Below, piece after piece: positions 35,201 to 44,700 of a stretch of 64,000 nt of DNA. Where the stretch lies: assembly GCF_030936135.1 (NCBI RefSeq), contig NC_082620.1, positions 4,960,001 to 5,024,000 on the forward strand. Reading direction: 5' to 3'. A program made the translations under genes and the position numbers. The notes under the pieces were generated by a model that was not told the DNA's origin, did no database searches, and saw only the letters and a program-made list of their open reading frames with translations. Each line of letters opens with the position of its first letter. Positions within the stretch are counted from its first letter, which is position 1. This DNA is from Gavia stellata (Eukaryota > Chordata > Aves > Gaviiformes > Gaviidae).

Positions 35201-36125
35201 CAATCATACGACAGAGTAAGTCCTCAGCTTAAAATTAGTATCTTCACCCCTGTTCTTAGGGAGCCTTTTTAATCCTGAGAGCCATAAATGCCCAAGCTGG
35301 TTCCCAGTACCTGTATGCAGGATTTATTAAAGGCAAGAAACTGATGTTAATCAGCATTTTTTTATCGCATCTGTCTGTTGCACGTGTTTTAGAAGAAAGC
35401 AGTTATTTTTCCAGGTGAATGTCTGATCCTGAATTCAGGAGCATGGAAAAGATTGCTAATTCCCCACCTTCCATTGGGTGATGGGGGAGGTGTCTCAGAG
35501 CCAATTTTAGCTTTTGATCTCTAGGTCACCAGTTCAAACTGATCCCCAGCAGTAGTGACCCATAAATTGCTACAGCTGCTGATTTTAGCCTGTGCAAAGG
35601 CAGCTGGTGAGTTTAGTTTGATTTATGTAACAAATCCTCACCCTCCTTTTACAGTAAATCCATGGTGGTTTCCAATAAATCCATGGTGGTTTCCAATAAA
35701 TCCATGGTGGTGGTATGAGAAGACAGAATCTAGAACCACCCCTAACTTCTAGTTGTTCAACTTAAAGTATGCGCACATCACTATAGCAGCTTTTTTTAAA
35801 GCTATTGCAGGGTTTGGCATGTCCAAATCATGTTATGCACACAACTGGAGCATTCATCTGATCCCTGCTCTGTCATCTTTCATTGCCCTAGGCTGGACTG
35901 GGGCCCTACAGCTTCCTCATCTTCTGTGCCATCTGCCTCGCCACTATAGTCTACATCTTCTTTATTGTTCCTGAGACGAAGAACAAAACCTTCATGGAAA
36001 TCAACAGGATCATGGCCAAGAGGAACAAGGTGGAGATTCAGGAAGACAAGGAAGAGCTGACGGATTTCCACGCTGTCCCAGGCGGGCAGGCAGAGAAGAA
36101 AGTAACCTCCAGCAGTGAGCTATGA
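26197..36125 (+). CDS. SLC2A5: SLC2A5 (GLUT5), facilitative fructose transporter (12 coding exons)
   Basis: Twelve exons with GT-AG boundaries and consistent phases give 519 residues (human GLUT5 has 501). It is a 12-helix major-facilitator sugar transporter of the plasma membrane that in GLUT5 moves fructose down its gradient. Visible motifs: [10 protein letters not shown] in helix 1 (about 34-43), the NQT glycosylation site in loop 1, GRKG after helix 2, PESPRYLL after helix 6 (222-229), QQLSGVNA in helix 7 (296-303), GRR in loop 8-9, SVHWLCN in helix 11 and PETK at the end of helix 12 (469-472). Gln175, in VVPQLF, matches GLUT5 Gln166/167, the residue that favours fructose; GLUT7 has Glu there. 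Tyr40, His395, His427 and Trp428 match other GLUT5 sugar-site residues. Some stretches ([22 protein letters not shown]) look more like GLUT7. I call it SLC2A5 on Gln175, SNVVPM, GVVPQLF and TVSWM. Position between GPR157 and CA6 agrees. Confidence 0.93.
26254..27850 (+). other. SLC2A5 intron 1
   Basis: 1.6 kb of unique, increasingly AT-rich DNA. I see no other gene or recognisable repeat in it. Confidence 0.8.
27851..27949 (+). CDS. SLC2A5: SLC2A5 coding exon 2 (helix 1)
   Basis: 33 codons after TCTCTGCAG, ending CCCCG/GTAGGT. It codes for [20 protein letters not shown], the first helix with the Gln-Tyr-Gly-Tyr-Asn sugar-site motif, and the NSPAP that starts the first extracellular loop. Confidence 0.95.
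28347..28507 (+). CDS. SLC2A5: SLC2A5 coding exon 3 (loop 1, helix 2)
   Basis: It follows ATTTCATTCCAG and ends in the split Arg codon CG/A of GRKG. It carries the N-glycosylation sequon in [11 protein letters not shown] and helix 2 ([20 protein letters not shown]). Confidence 0.95.
29018..29142 (+). CDS. SLC2A5: SLC2A5 coding exon 4 (helix 3, start of helix 4)
   Basis: Between CACTTTGCAG and TATGCTG/GTAAGT. It codes for [20 protein letters not shown] and [19 protein letters not shown]. The GTLLINN stretch is closer to GLUT7 than to GLUT5 of human. Confidence 0.95.
29143..31508 (+). other. SLC2A5 intron 4
   Basis: The largest SLC2A5 intron, 2.37 kb. It holds an 18-base T tract at 29,516-29,533 with a 151-codon minus-strand frame beside it, a 16-bp near-tandem duplication (TATCCTCTGCAATAA) at about 29,390, and otherwise unique DNA. 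Confidence 0.8.
29516..29533 (-). repeat. T18 tract (A18 on the minus strand)
   Basis: Eighteen consecutive T, next to a T8 and further T-rich blocks. On the minus strand it reads as a poly(A) run just downstream of a 151-codon open frame (29,555-30,010). That could be the tail of a retroposed RNA, or simply a homopolymer. Confidence 0.9.
31509..31661 (+). CDS. SLC2A5: SLC2A5 coding exon 5 (helices 4-5, selectivity Gln)
   Basis: It begins after CTAATACTAG and ends GCCGAAG/GTAAAG. It codes for [20 protein letters not shown] and [20 protein letters not shown]. The Gln of VVPQLF is the residue known from GLUT5 structures to set fructose preference. Confidence 0.95.
31745..31870 (+). CDS. SLC2A5: SLC2A5 coding exon 6 (helix 6, PESPR motif)
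   Basis: It follows TTGTTGCAG after a very short 83-base intron and ends CGACAAG/GTACAG. It codes for [20 protein letters not shown] and the sugar-transporter signature [12 protein letters not shown]. Confidence 0.95.
32167..32354 (+). CDS. SLC2A5: SLC2A5 coding exon 7 (central cytosolic loop, helix 7)
   Basis: It opens after CCCAACTAG in an acidic intracellular loop ([20 protein letters not shown]) and closes with helix 7, IISIIVMMM-type core ending [15 protein letters not shown] in phase 0. The QQLSG motif lines the sugar site in GLUT proteins. Confidence 0.95.
32733..32843 (+). CDS. SLC2A5: SLC2A5 coding exon 8 (helices 7-8)
   Basis: 37 codons after TTTGCTGCAG, ending CTTGCT/GTAAGT. It codes for [14 protein letters not shown], then [19 protein letters not shown], matching human GLUT5 IYYYADQIYLSAGV and VQYVTAGTGAVNVVMT. 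Confidence 0.95.
33338..33439 (+). CDS. SLC2A5: SLC2A5 coding exon 9 (loop 8-9, helix 9)
   Basis: 34 codons after CTCTTTCAG. It carries [20 protein letters not shown], with the conserved GRR of the second MFS half, then helix 9. Confidence 0.95.
33848..33923 (+). CDS. SLC2A5: SLC2A5 coding exon 10 (helix 10)
   Basis: It follows CCTTCACAG and codes for [20 protein letters not shown], then AIGA. The sugar-site His is present, but the Pro that follows Gly in human GLUT5/7 (GPSP) is Ala here (GASP). Confidence 0.95.
33924..35064 (+). other. SLC2A5 intron 10
   Basis: 1.14 kb of unique sequence. I see nothing in it beyond ordinary intronic DNA and a T-rich stretch near 34.72 kb. Confidence 0.75.
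35065..35192 (+). CDS. SLC2A5: SLC2A5 coding exon 11 (helices 10-11)
   Basis: It follows ACCTTCCAG and codes for [20 protein letters not shown] and [18 protein letters not shown], with the His-Trp pair of the sugar site. It ends YME/, where human has PFIQE, so the loop before helix 12 is altered. Confidence 0.95.
35655..35714 (+). repeat. 21-bp tandem repeat, nearly three copies
   Basis: Two perfect copies of TAAATCCATGGTGGTTTCCAA followed by a third that matches for its first 15-16 bases (TAAATCCATGGTGGT). It lies in SLC2A5 intron 11. The perfect match suggests recent expansion and possible length polymorphism. Confidence 0.92.
35892..36125 (+). CDS. SLC2A5: SLC2A5 coding exon 12 (helix 12, C-tail, stop)
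   Basis: It follows CATTGCCCTAG. It codes for [20 protein letters not shown], the [17 protein letters not shown] motif and a charged cytosolic tail ending SSSEL, then TGA at 36,123-36,125. Confidence 0.95.
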   Translation, partial: AGLGPYSFLIFCAICLATIVYIFFIVPETKNKTFMEINRIMAKRNKVEIQEDKEELTDFHAVPGGQAEKKVTSSSEL

Positions 36126-38176
36126 CCCAGCCCAGTGTTTGGCCTGGCCCAGACGTTTTTCAGGATCTGTTCAGCTGGAGAAGAAATACCTCGATTTGTC
36201 ATTTGATACTGATCTTCATTCAGACCTTCTGCAAACTTCCCACAGCAGGAGTTTCCAAATAAGCCATTGTGTCTTGAGAGTGGTCTCCTTGTGAGTAATT
36301 AGCAGAACTATTCTGTTTCATGGCATAGCCACTGCCAAGGCAAATTACCCATTCACGGCATTTGTTACAAGGAAGGGGCAATGTCCTCAGCCAGCTCAGT
36401 TCTTGTGATCAAGTAACCTATGTCATAAGGTGATGTATATCCTAACTGACACATCTCAGGTGACACAAACCAGCACTTGGGCTGGGTTTTGGTCAGTCGT
36501 GTGCAAGGAGTGCACTATATTCCTCTGAGGGACTGTCATTCATGTATTTGAGGTCCAGCGTGGCTGATGCCAGTCCTTTGGTGCTTTGGGGTGGAGAGAG
36601 CATCAGTTGTTCTGAGGTACTGAGTTCTGAGGTTAAATGGGCTGACAATGACATTTATCCTGTCAACTCGTGTCCTCCCTTTTGTCCTTCAAAGGACCAC
36701 TAAACTGGAAATGCATCTCCCTGTAATCTCACGCCCACCCTGCTCTCTGGACTCTCCTTCAAATCACACTTAGTCCTCAACTGTTGCTGGTGAGTCCTTC
36801 CAAAGCCTTATTCTTGAGGTTAGGCATCACCCATCTTGCTGATGCTTATTCACAGCCAATTTATTCCCATTTGTTCCAGTGGCACTCTAGTCTTTGAGTT
36901 ATTGAGCTCATTTCACTCCCTAGTGTTTACACTTCAGTTGCTAAAGAGCAACAGTCCCTCTCTTAATCCTTTAATAACCCCCATATCCCTACTCTGTATG
37001 CCTTAGCCAGTTGGAGCTTATTCCTCCCCCAGATACATCCTATTGAACTTGATAAGAACCTCCCTGCTGAGTTGCAGGAGTCAAATTCAGGTTAATTCCT
37101 GTGCAGTAGGCTACAGGTTGGAGCCTGTGTTTGCAAACATGTCCAAATTTGTCTTTAGCTTCTCACAATGACTTGCTTAAATTTAGGTTTTGGAATAACT
37201 CAGCTCTCAGGTACTTGAAACCACTTGAAAAAAATCTTCAGATGGTTTAGAGCTTGCTCCTTCTACTGGTTTCTGGTCAGGTCCCCTAAGGGCACCATTC
37301 TACCTGAAGGCTAAATTGGTTTGGAAAAGCTCTGAGTCTGAAGGACTAGTGCTAACTCTCAGAAGAAAGTAAAGTGCACACTGATAAGTGGAGGGTTTCT
37401 TAAAGTATTTATTAGTTTAAGGGGTTTGGGGGTTAATTATGGTGTATTTTAACATGGGGGAATTCAATTTACTTATTATGTGGGGCTGCTGCCCTCTGTT
37501 TTGAAAAAAGCAGAATTGTTGAACAGCCTGGCATGGATTTTGTGTTGTTGATGGAGATAGTCCTTTGCATGATTTACTTCACCCTTAGCAGATGAGTTTT
37601 ATACCTGCTCCGAAACTTGCGATGTATACATGTTGAAAAAGTAGCTGTTTCCGCACTCAGCCTCTACATCCGTTTACAGAAGGCATGCCACTGATCAAAG
37701 CACAATAATTGCACAGGACCACGCTCTGTCCTGCAAGGGCTTTACGTACCCTTTCCTATGTGATACGCCTGCAGGGGAAGGGGTGGTGATTTGATGGTGA
37801 GAAATGGGAAGGAAGGATGCATGCAGGGAACATGGTGAGAATGTGAGAGAAATTTTGCTTGAGAAAGTGGCTCCTTTGACCCAAGAGAGCGGCTTTTTGA
37901 CATGTAGAAAGACCTGTGTATGGGGACCCAAGTCAAGCTCCTGGGAGGGATGTGACAATGCAAGGTGTTGGCCTGTGCCGAGTTCCACTCTGTTCTTTGC
38001 CTCTATCCCACTGATGGAGGCTTTGCTCCCATGTACCTACCGGGACAAATGACCTGGAGCACTAGCAGGTGCATACAAAGCAGAAGGAGAAACAAGCAAA
38101 TAATCAAAATTTTTCTCAGTTTCCCCAGTAAGCAGTTTGGATTCTTCCACTGCTTTAAAAAAAAAAAAAGTTGGGG
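36126..38176. other. Interval between convergent SLC2A5 and CA6 3' ends
   Basis: About 2.05 kb separates the two stop codons, which face each other. It should hold both 3' UTRs. On the minus strand a canonical AATAAA lies 0.77 kb past the CA6 stop; on the plus strand I found no AATAAA for SLC2A5, so it may use a variant signal or run into CA6 on the opposite strand. No other gene is seen. Confidence 0.6.
37408..37413 (-). terminator. Candidate CA6 poly(A) signal
   Basis: AATAAA on the minus strand, followed some 30 bases on by a GT-containing stretch (ATCAGTGTGC). It is the nearest canonical signal after the CA6 stop and gives a 3' UTR of about 0.78 kb. Use is inferred. Confidence 0.42.
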
Positions 38177-38790
38177 TCACTGACAGCTGGTGTCAGACTC
38201 CAGAACCACCCCCCCCAAGAGGGTCATGGAGGTTTCTCCCCATGCTATGATATCTCCCTTCAGTTGCCCTGGTTTGCACAGTGCAAGTGCCCGAACATCT
38301 GCAGGACTGAGAACTTGGCTCCACAGGTTCACATGAGTCATCCACCCTGCAAAACCATTGGAGAACGTCCCAAGAAGAGTGTCTCTGTCTTTCCCAAGGA
38401 CAAGTGTCCCTCCAGCCTGGCTCACATACCCCTTCTGGATACTCTTTGCTTTACCAGCTGCTCCATTGAGCCATAAATTTGCCATTCCAGACTGGGAGGC
38501 CCATGCCATGCAGTAGTGCAGCCAATCTTGTGCCTTCTGGTACAGGGGGAAGCTGATGAAATGGCCTCCTATCCACAATCCCACATCGGTGCCCACAGTC
38601 ATCACTAGCTCATTATCCCTCTCCTGTGTGGAGTAGGAAAGAACAGTCTGACTGCCAGAATGCTGGGCTTTTGTCCAGAAACATAAGGTGAAGGCTTGGA
38701 GAGACATATCATGGAGGGGATGAACATTCACAAAACTCTCAATGTTTTCCACGGGGAAGTAGAAAGCTGGGAAAGTGCTGGATTTAATAC
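38177..38790 (-). CDS. CA6: CA6 coding exon 9 (whole pentraxin domain, stop)
   Basis: A single 614-base exon after GTTATTTCAG codes for the complete pentraxin fold. It starts [13 protein letters not shown] and includes [22 protein letters not shown] (CRP has STKRQDNEIL), [23 protein letters not shown] and [10 protein letters not shown]. Pentraxin genes usually carry this domain on one large exon, which fits capture of an exon by the CA6 gene. The second calcium-ligand cluster looks altered. Confidence 0.95.
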
Positions 38791-41700
38791 CTGAAATAAC
38801 CAAGAAGCCAGCTGTTACATTTTCTGCTGTGCTTATAAATCAGCCCAAATCCTGAAGAATACACCCAATAAGAACTGGCAGGGCTGTGGCAGTCTTAGCT
38901 GTCTTGAGCCACAGTTACAGGCATGTGTTGTACCAAGAGGGAAGGGGCTTGAAATGATGAAAAGCTTAGCTCCCTCACCCAACTGTTTGGGAAAAATCAC
39001 TCCCCCTGCCTTCTTTTCTCATCTCGTGTAAAATAGAGATGATGATTATTGATCCTAGGGGAACTGTGAGCTTAAATCCCTCACTGTTTGTAAAAATGTG
39101 CTTACACGTTGTAGGAGAAAGCGGCAGTTGCTGTGAGAGTAGCTAGATTAGGGCTAGCTTTAATGATGCCATAGTTGAAGAATTTCCATTAGCAGGCATA
39201 GATATGGGACAAAACTCTACCTGGATGTATTGGTACCAAACCTGTTAATGATTTAGGCCATCAAGGACAGCAGGGCATGGGCTCTTCATCCTTGGAAGGT
39301 AAGCTGGACTCAAGAATAGGTGTGTGTTGCTTACCTATGTGGCTCACTCCATTCAGCAACTCTCTCTTCATATCTCGGAGCTGCATCTGGATTTGTTCCA
39401 GTCTGAGGTTGACGACTTCTGAACGGCATGGTTCTAGAGCAATCAGACAGCTGAATTTACAGAAGGTCAGGACCTGCACGTGGTAGATCTTCTGCTTTCT
39501 AGTTGGTAGAAGGTTTTGGGAAAAACCTTGGTTTAAAATGCAGTGTCTCAAGTCCATATGGTGCCTGGCTAATCAGCCACGCCAGCGCTGTTTCTGCAAT
39601 GGTTCATGTACCTCACCCATATGGATGCAGACACACCTGAACCATCTTGTGTGGTGCCATGCAGCACCACTTATCTCGGGAGATCTGTGTGACACCGTTG
39701 CAGTCAAACAAAGGGCTGGCACACAACCTACAGCCACCCCTGCACCATTAGAAGCAAGATGTGTTGGCAGGGGGCAAAGAGGCACATGGGCCATCTCCAC
39801 CTCCTGTGCAGGGACACTGCTACTACTCCTGGGAAAGGTGATCTCCAGCATGTCTAGCTTAAGTGATTTGCAACTGAACTCCTTCCACACAGGTTTCTTG
39901 CCCCTCCCCGGGGAAAGCTCGAGTCCTGCCTGCTGACTCCCTTTACCTTGGGTGAGTTTGGCTCTGAAGGAGGACTCCACCACCCGCCCGTTGAGGGGCT
40001 GAGCATGCCGGTAGTCGTTGCGCAGCGTCTTGTTTTGCCAGTCCAGCAATGTGTTTTCCAGGAGGCTGATCTGTGAGACAGTGCAGGCTTATTAAGGAGG
40101 GCAACGGGAACAGCAGTTTTGCTGAGAAGTGCAGCGCAGATCCTGCAGCTCAGGATTAAAACTAGCAATTATATGTTTACAACAATTAATGTTACAGAAA
40201 AACCTGCAGGGTCTCTTGCTGAGTATTAGCAAGGGAAAGGAACAGAACATGAGGGCTCCTATCAGCTAATTCATGATAAAGACATTTTGCCTGAAGGAAG
40301 TTTTTAACACCTGCCTGATGGTATGCATGGTTGGAGATTTTGCTGCTATTCTGTAATGTACTGTTTTCTCACAAGTGCCTACTAGCCTTCCCCCTGCCAA
40401 AAAGAGTATATCTTTTTCACATGAGAACACACTGTCATCCTCCACCACTGTAGTCTCCATTTTATCTTGCTCTTCTCCTAGAATAAAATGTTTCTGATGC
40501 TTCTTCTACATTAAGGAAGATGAACCACTCTGCAAGACTCAACAGTAAGCTTATTTTACTTGTGCTACTTTTTTTCCCCGCTGAAGCCTTTGTCCTGACC
40601 AGGCAGACAGGAGAGAAGGGGATCCTGCCATGTGACAGTCTTCAACTGCTGGCACAAGTGGGGTTACTGCCCAGTGCGCCGGTGCGCCCAGCAAGGATCC
40701 CCGCAGTGCCTCTGCGGGAGCCTGGACAAACCCTCGCCCGTCTCCCAGCAGGCCACTCCTGAAATGATCTGATCTAGCTGCACAATGTAAGTGTAGACAA
40801 GAAAAAAAACCATGAAATACTCTTCTAAAAATGTGCCAGTTATTCTGCAATTATTTTAATGTTATGAATGGTTCTCTTTTTTGGGGGGGGGGGGGTGATG
40901 GGCAGGGGTGGCGTTGGACTTTCTTGCAGTAGTTTTTCCCTTGCTGCTTTTGACTGGTCTCTTTTTATAGTCCTTCAGTGTGGTTGAGCTTAACTGAGCA
41001 GAGAGCTTTGTTATTGCTCACCAGACCTCAGGTAAACTGCTGCTATACAAAAAGTGGCCCTTGCTGTGATGTAGCATCACTGTGCCATTACAGTCACCTG
41101 TAACTCCAGTCTATCCCAAAAGCCCTCTATGAGAAATGCCCTATTAGCTCCTCTGTCAGGCTGTTCTCAAAATCACTGGAGGACAGAAAAGGAAACTTGT
41201 GTGGAAAGGTGAAGCGTGGAGGAAAGAGAAGCTCCTCTGTCTGGTAAACAGCGATCACTTACCTGTGTGTGTGACAGGACAATTGGAGACTGAAAGATGG
41301 TCCAGATCACACTCTCAGAGCAAGGTGGGGTTGTTAGTGAGCCCTGGTACCTGTAGAAGTGTGAGAGGTTTTCCGGCAGCATGGCTTGAACATCCAGAGA
41401 ATTGAGCTTTGTTGATTGACCTGAAAAGGAAACAGAGAGGCAATAGTAACAATTAATGGGGAACGAAGAGAAAGGTGAGTGGCATTAGTTAGAGCTGGGG
41501 TTGGCAAACCACTTTGCCCAGAGCACTGGTATGTTAGACCTTTGACAGAACTGGATGAAGATGGAGGGAAGTGAATGGTCCTTTCAGTGGATCTAGGGTT
41601 TGTCATTCAGAGCTACCTGGGGTCCTGGAGGCGGAGGGCAACTGCACCTCAGTCCTCTGCCAGTAGCTGTTAGTCCTCCCAGGAAGGACTCCGTGTACCA

Positions 41701-44700
41701 GTGCGGTCTATCTGGGCGTGCAGACTGCAGGATCGTAGGAGGTTGGTATTTGATGGCGTTGCAGTGTGTTGCGTAGACCTACCAGGAGTATGTTTATTGA
41801 TGCCTTGAGCATCTTCCACGCCAGCCTGCTGTGTAGGCTGCTGTTTGAGATGCGTGGGCAGGGATGGCGTGAAGTTGTGCGTGGCTGAGGATGCTTGGCG
41901 GCCACGTAACCACAAGCAAAGCCGCGGCAAAATGTCTGTCCTCAGACCCAGTACATACATACAGGCTTTGAGAACATCAAGGATGGAGAAAGGCATTCCC
42001 AGATCTTACCTGCAAATGTGATTTTTGCCAGTTTGGAAATGAATTCACTGTAGTAGGTATTCTCGAAGTGCCCATCCTAAACACAGCATAGAAATTTGAA
42101 CAAAAGGTTAGTGACCTGCCTGTCCTATACTACTAATCAGCTTGGGGGACTAATTGATGAATTGGGAGACAAAGAGAACAAATACTATTGCAGATCTCTT
42201 AATAGGTTGGACAATCCTAGGCATGATAAGGTATGTACACGTAGATCTCAGGTACAGTAGTGAACTGCAAGGATCCTTTTTCACCACTTCTAAATCCACA
42301 CCAAATCAAGTGTTCCCATTTTCAAATCAGAGCAAGGCAGGGAAAACCCAGCTGCCACACCTAATAATCCATCTGTACTTCTTACAGGGCAAACTTTTCT
42401 GGGGCTCCCCAGTTGTATTGGCTGGTATTGTGAGAGCCCCAGATGACATAAGGGAAGAACAGTCCTGCTATGGCACAGCTTCCTCAAACTGGTGGCAGAC
42501 ATCATCTCTTAGGATATACGTGCAAACGTAGTACAGGCTGCTCGTGTCTGGACCTGCTCAGACTGCCGTTATCGTCTAAACAGTGATCACGGACAGGCCT
42601 TGATCAGCAGCCGGGGTGTCAAACCTACTGTGTACAAGAAGGCAAGCACAGCCAATCCATTTGGTTTGTCTTTGGCTTCTTCAAAGCTTGAGTAGTCAGC
42701 TGAGTTGTAATGGACAATGTGCAGCTGTCAAAGGAAACAGGGTCATTTAGCAAGGAGTGATAAATGGCTTTCTTGGTGCTTTAAAGGACCCAATACAGAC
42801 TGAAGGCAGAGTCACCATCCCATCTCCTGCTGCTTGTGCCTCCCAGCACAGCCAAATAGCCCTTCGGTTTAATAGGTTTGCGATGAACGTGGAGGAACAA
42901 CTCCATCTTTGAAAGACATTAGTGCTATTGCAACAGCTTTTCTTTAGTCTTCTGCGCCAGCACCATCAGGCTCAGCCCTTGCACTGCACCAACCACCTGC
43001 ACTTATGGGACCCCCTTTTCTCCCACTTGCCTCTACATTGCTTCCTGCAGGCTTTGTGAGCTGCAGCTTCCACGTTCCCAACAGCCAGTCTTGCAATGTA
43101 CCCTCCCTCCAGCCTACCCCCTTCACAAGTACCTCTGCGAAGTATCTCATCCCGTCTATGGTGTGTTCAGAGCCGCTGGTCTCCAGGTCCAGGCCACCCC
43201 AGTGCAGATGCATCTGTACAGCTGTGTAGAGGCCTGGGAGCCCTCTGGAGATGTGCATGGTGGGTGGCAAATCAATCTGAACTGAAAAACAGGATTGGAG
43301 ACAGCAATGGATGCAGCTATGCGCATTCTTGTAGTTACGCTTACAGTGCCTAGGGCTTTCTGCAAAGAACATTCTCTCTGCAATAAGCTGGCACAGTCAT
43401 GTTCAGGGAGCTAACTCCAGCATGCAAGGAAAACCACTGAAGCTTAAAGCTAGGCGTGCTTAAAATCTTTCCTGACCTCAGGCTTGTGCATCACAGACCA
43501 CACCAGGCACAAAGATGACGGGGCACTAGCTGTGTCTGCAGCCTTTTTTTTCTGTCTGAGCAGCTCTGACTTTTTCCTTAGGCAGTAATGAAAGTGCTTT
43601 AATGCTTGTCTCTGGCACAGTACATCACATCTTGTAGGGCTCTGCACAGATTTGTTAACTACTTTGTTTCCAAGGAAGAAAAGGGGGATAGAAATCAACA
43701 GTGTGACTGGCCTCATCTAACCTAATCGTCATTTCCAGCATTCTGGCCTCTGAATCTTCTAGGAACAGGCACACTGGGCCAGAGCCCTGTCAGTTTGAAA
43801 AGGTTGTGTTAATGCTTGAAGGATTTGTAGAGACAAATCTCTTTGCTTCTCCTTGCTGAGGAGTATTCACAGAGATGATGAAACATTTGTCTTCCTCCTA
43901 ACGTACTGCGGCAAATCATATATTATGTTAATAAATATGCCAAACCTAGGAGTGAAAAATGAAGAATTGCCTCATCCTAATGGAAGCCCAGAGCATGTTA
44001 TAAAAAAATAGCAATTATCCTTGCAAAATGTAGCACAGTATATGATTTGTTAGTCATAGTTTGGGTTTGTGAGAAGTTTTTTTTTGTTTGTCAACTATTT
44101 GCAGACAGACAAGATGAAAACCTGTTTCCTTGTACTATCCCAAAGAGTCTAGAGCGGAGGAAAAAAAATCTACCTTACTTTTTTACATCGGATCTCTGCT
44201 GACTGCCTTCCCTAATTAGGGTTATTGACCTCAAGTACATCACTACGGTTTCTACTTTCTGCAAAACACAGCCGGAGAATTGCCTTCTGAGCTTATGGGA
44301 AGCTGAAGTCTGCTGTAAGATATTTTATGCAAATACTTTGCTGAAAGCATGAAGGTAGGTAATGGCCCAGTTTGCTTCTGCTTTTCACCCATATAAAGTG
44401 CGTGTGGGAAGTTTGACTGCTCTGAGCTGGAAGTGCCTTACTCCTGTTTAGCTCTAGCTTTGCCAGGCAGTGGAAAATCAGCTGGGATTATGCAGTGCGA
44501 CTCTGACTGCAACGGCACCTTCCTCTAGCATTTCTGCTCAGCAGTTTGGGCTCTTGTCCGTTCCTGCCTTACGGATGCCAGCACACGCAGCCAGCCTCTT
44601 TGCCCCCTCTGAGGCGGCTGATTTAATGAGTTAATGAAGGCCACACTTGAGGTCCCAGTAATAAGAAAAACCTGCTACTGGAAGAAGTTGCACACAGCCT

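Noticed and set aside
38157-38170. A-run just past the CA6 stop region as a retroposon tail
   Set aside because: It is antisense to the CA6 3' UTR with no inserted body next to it; a simple homopolymer.
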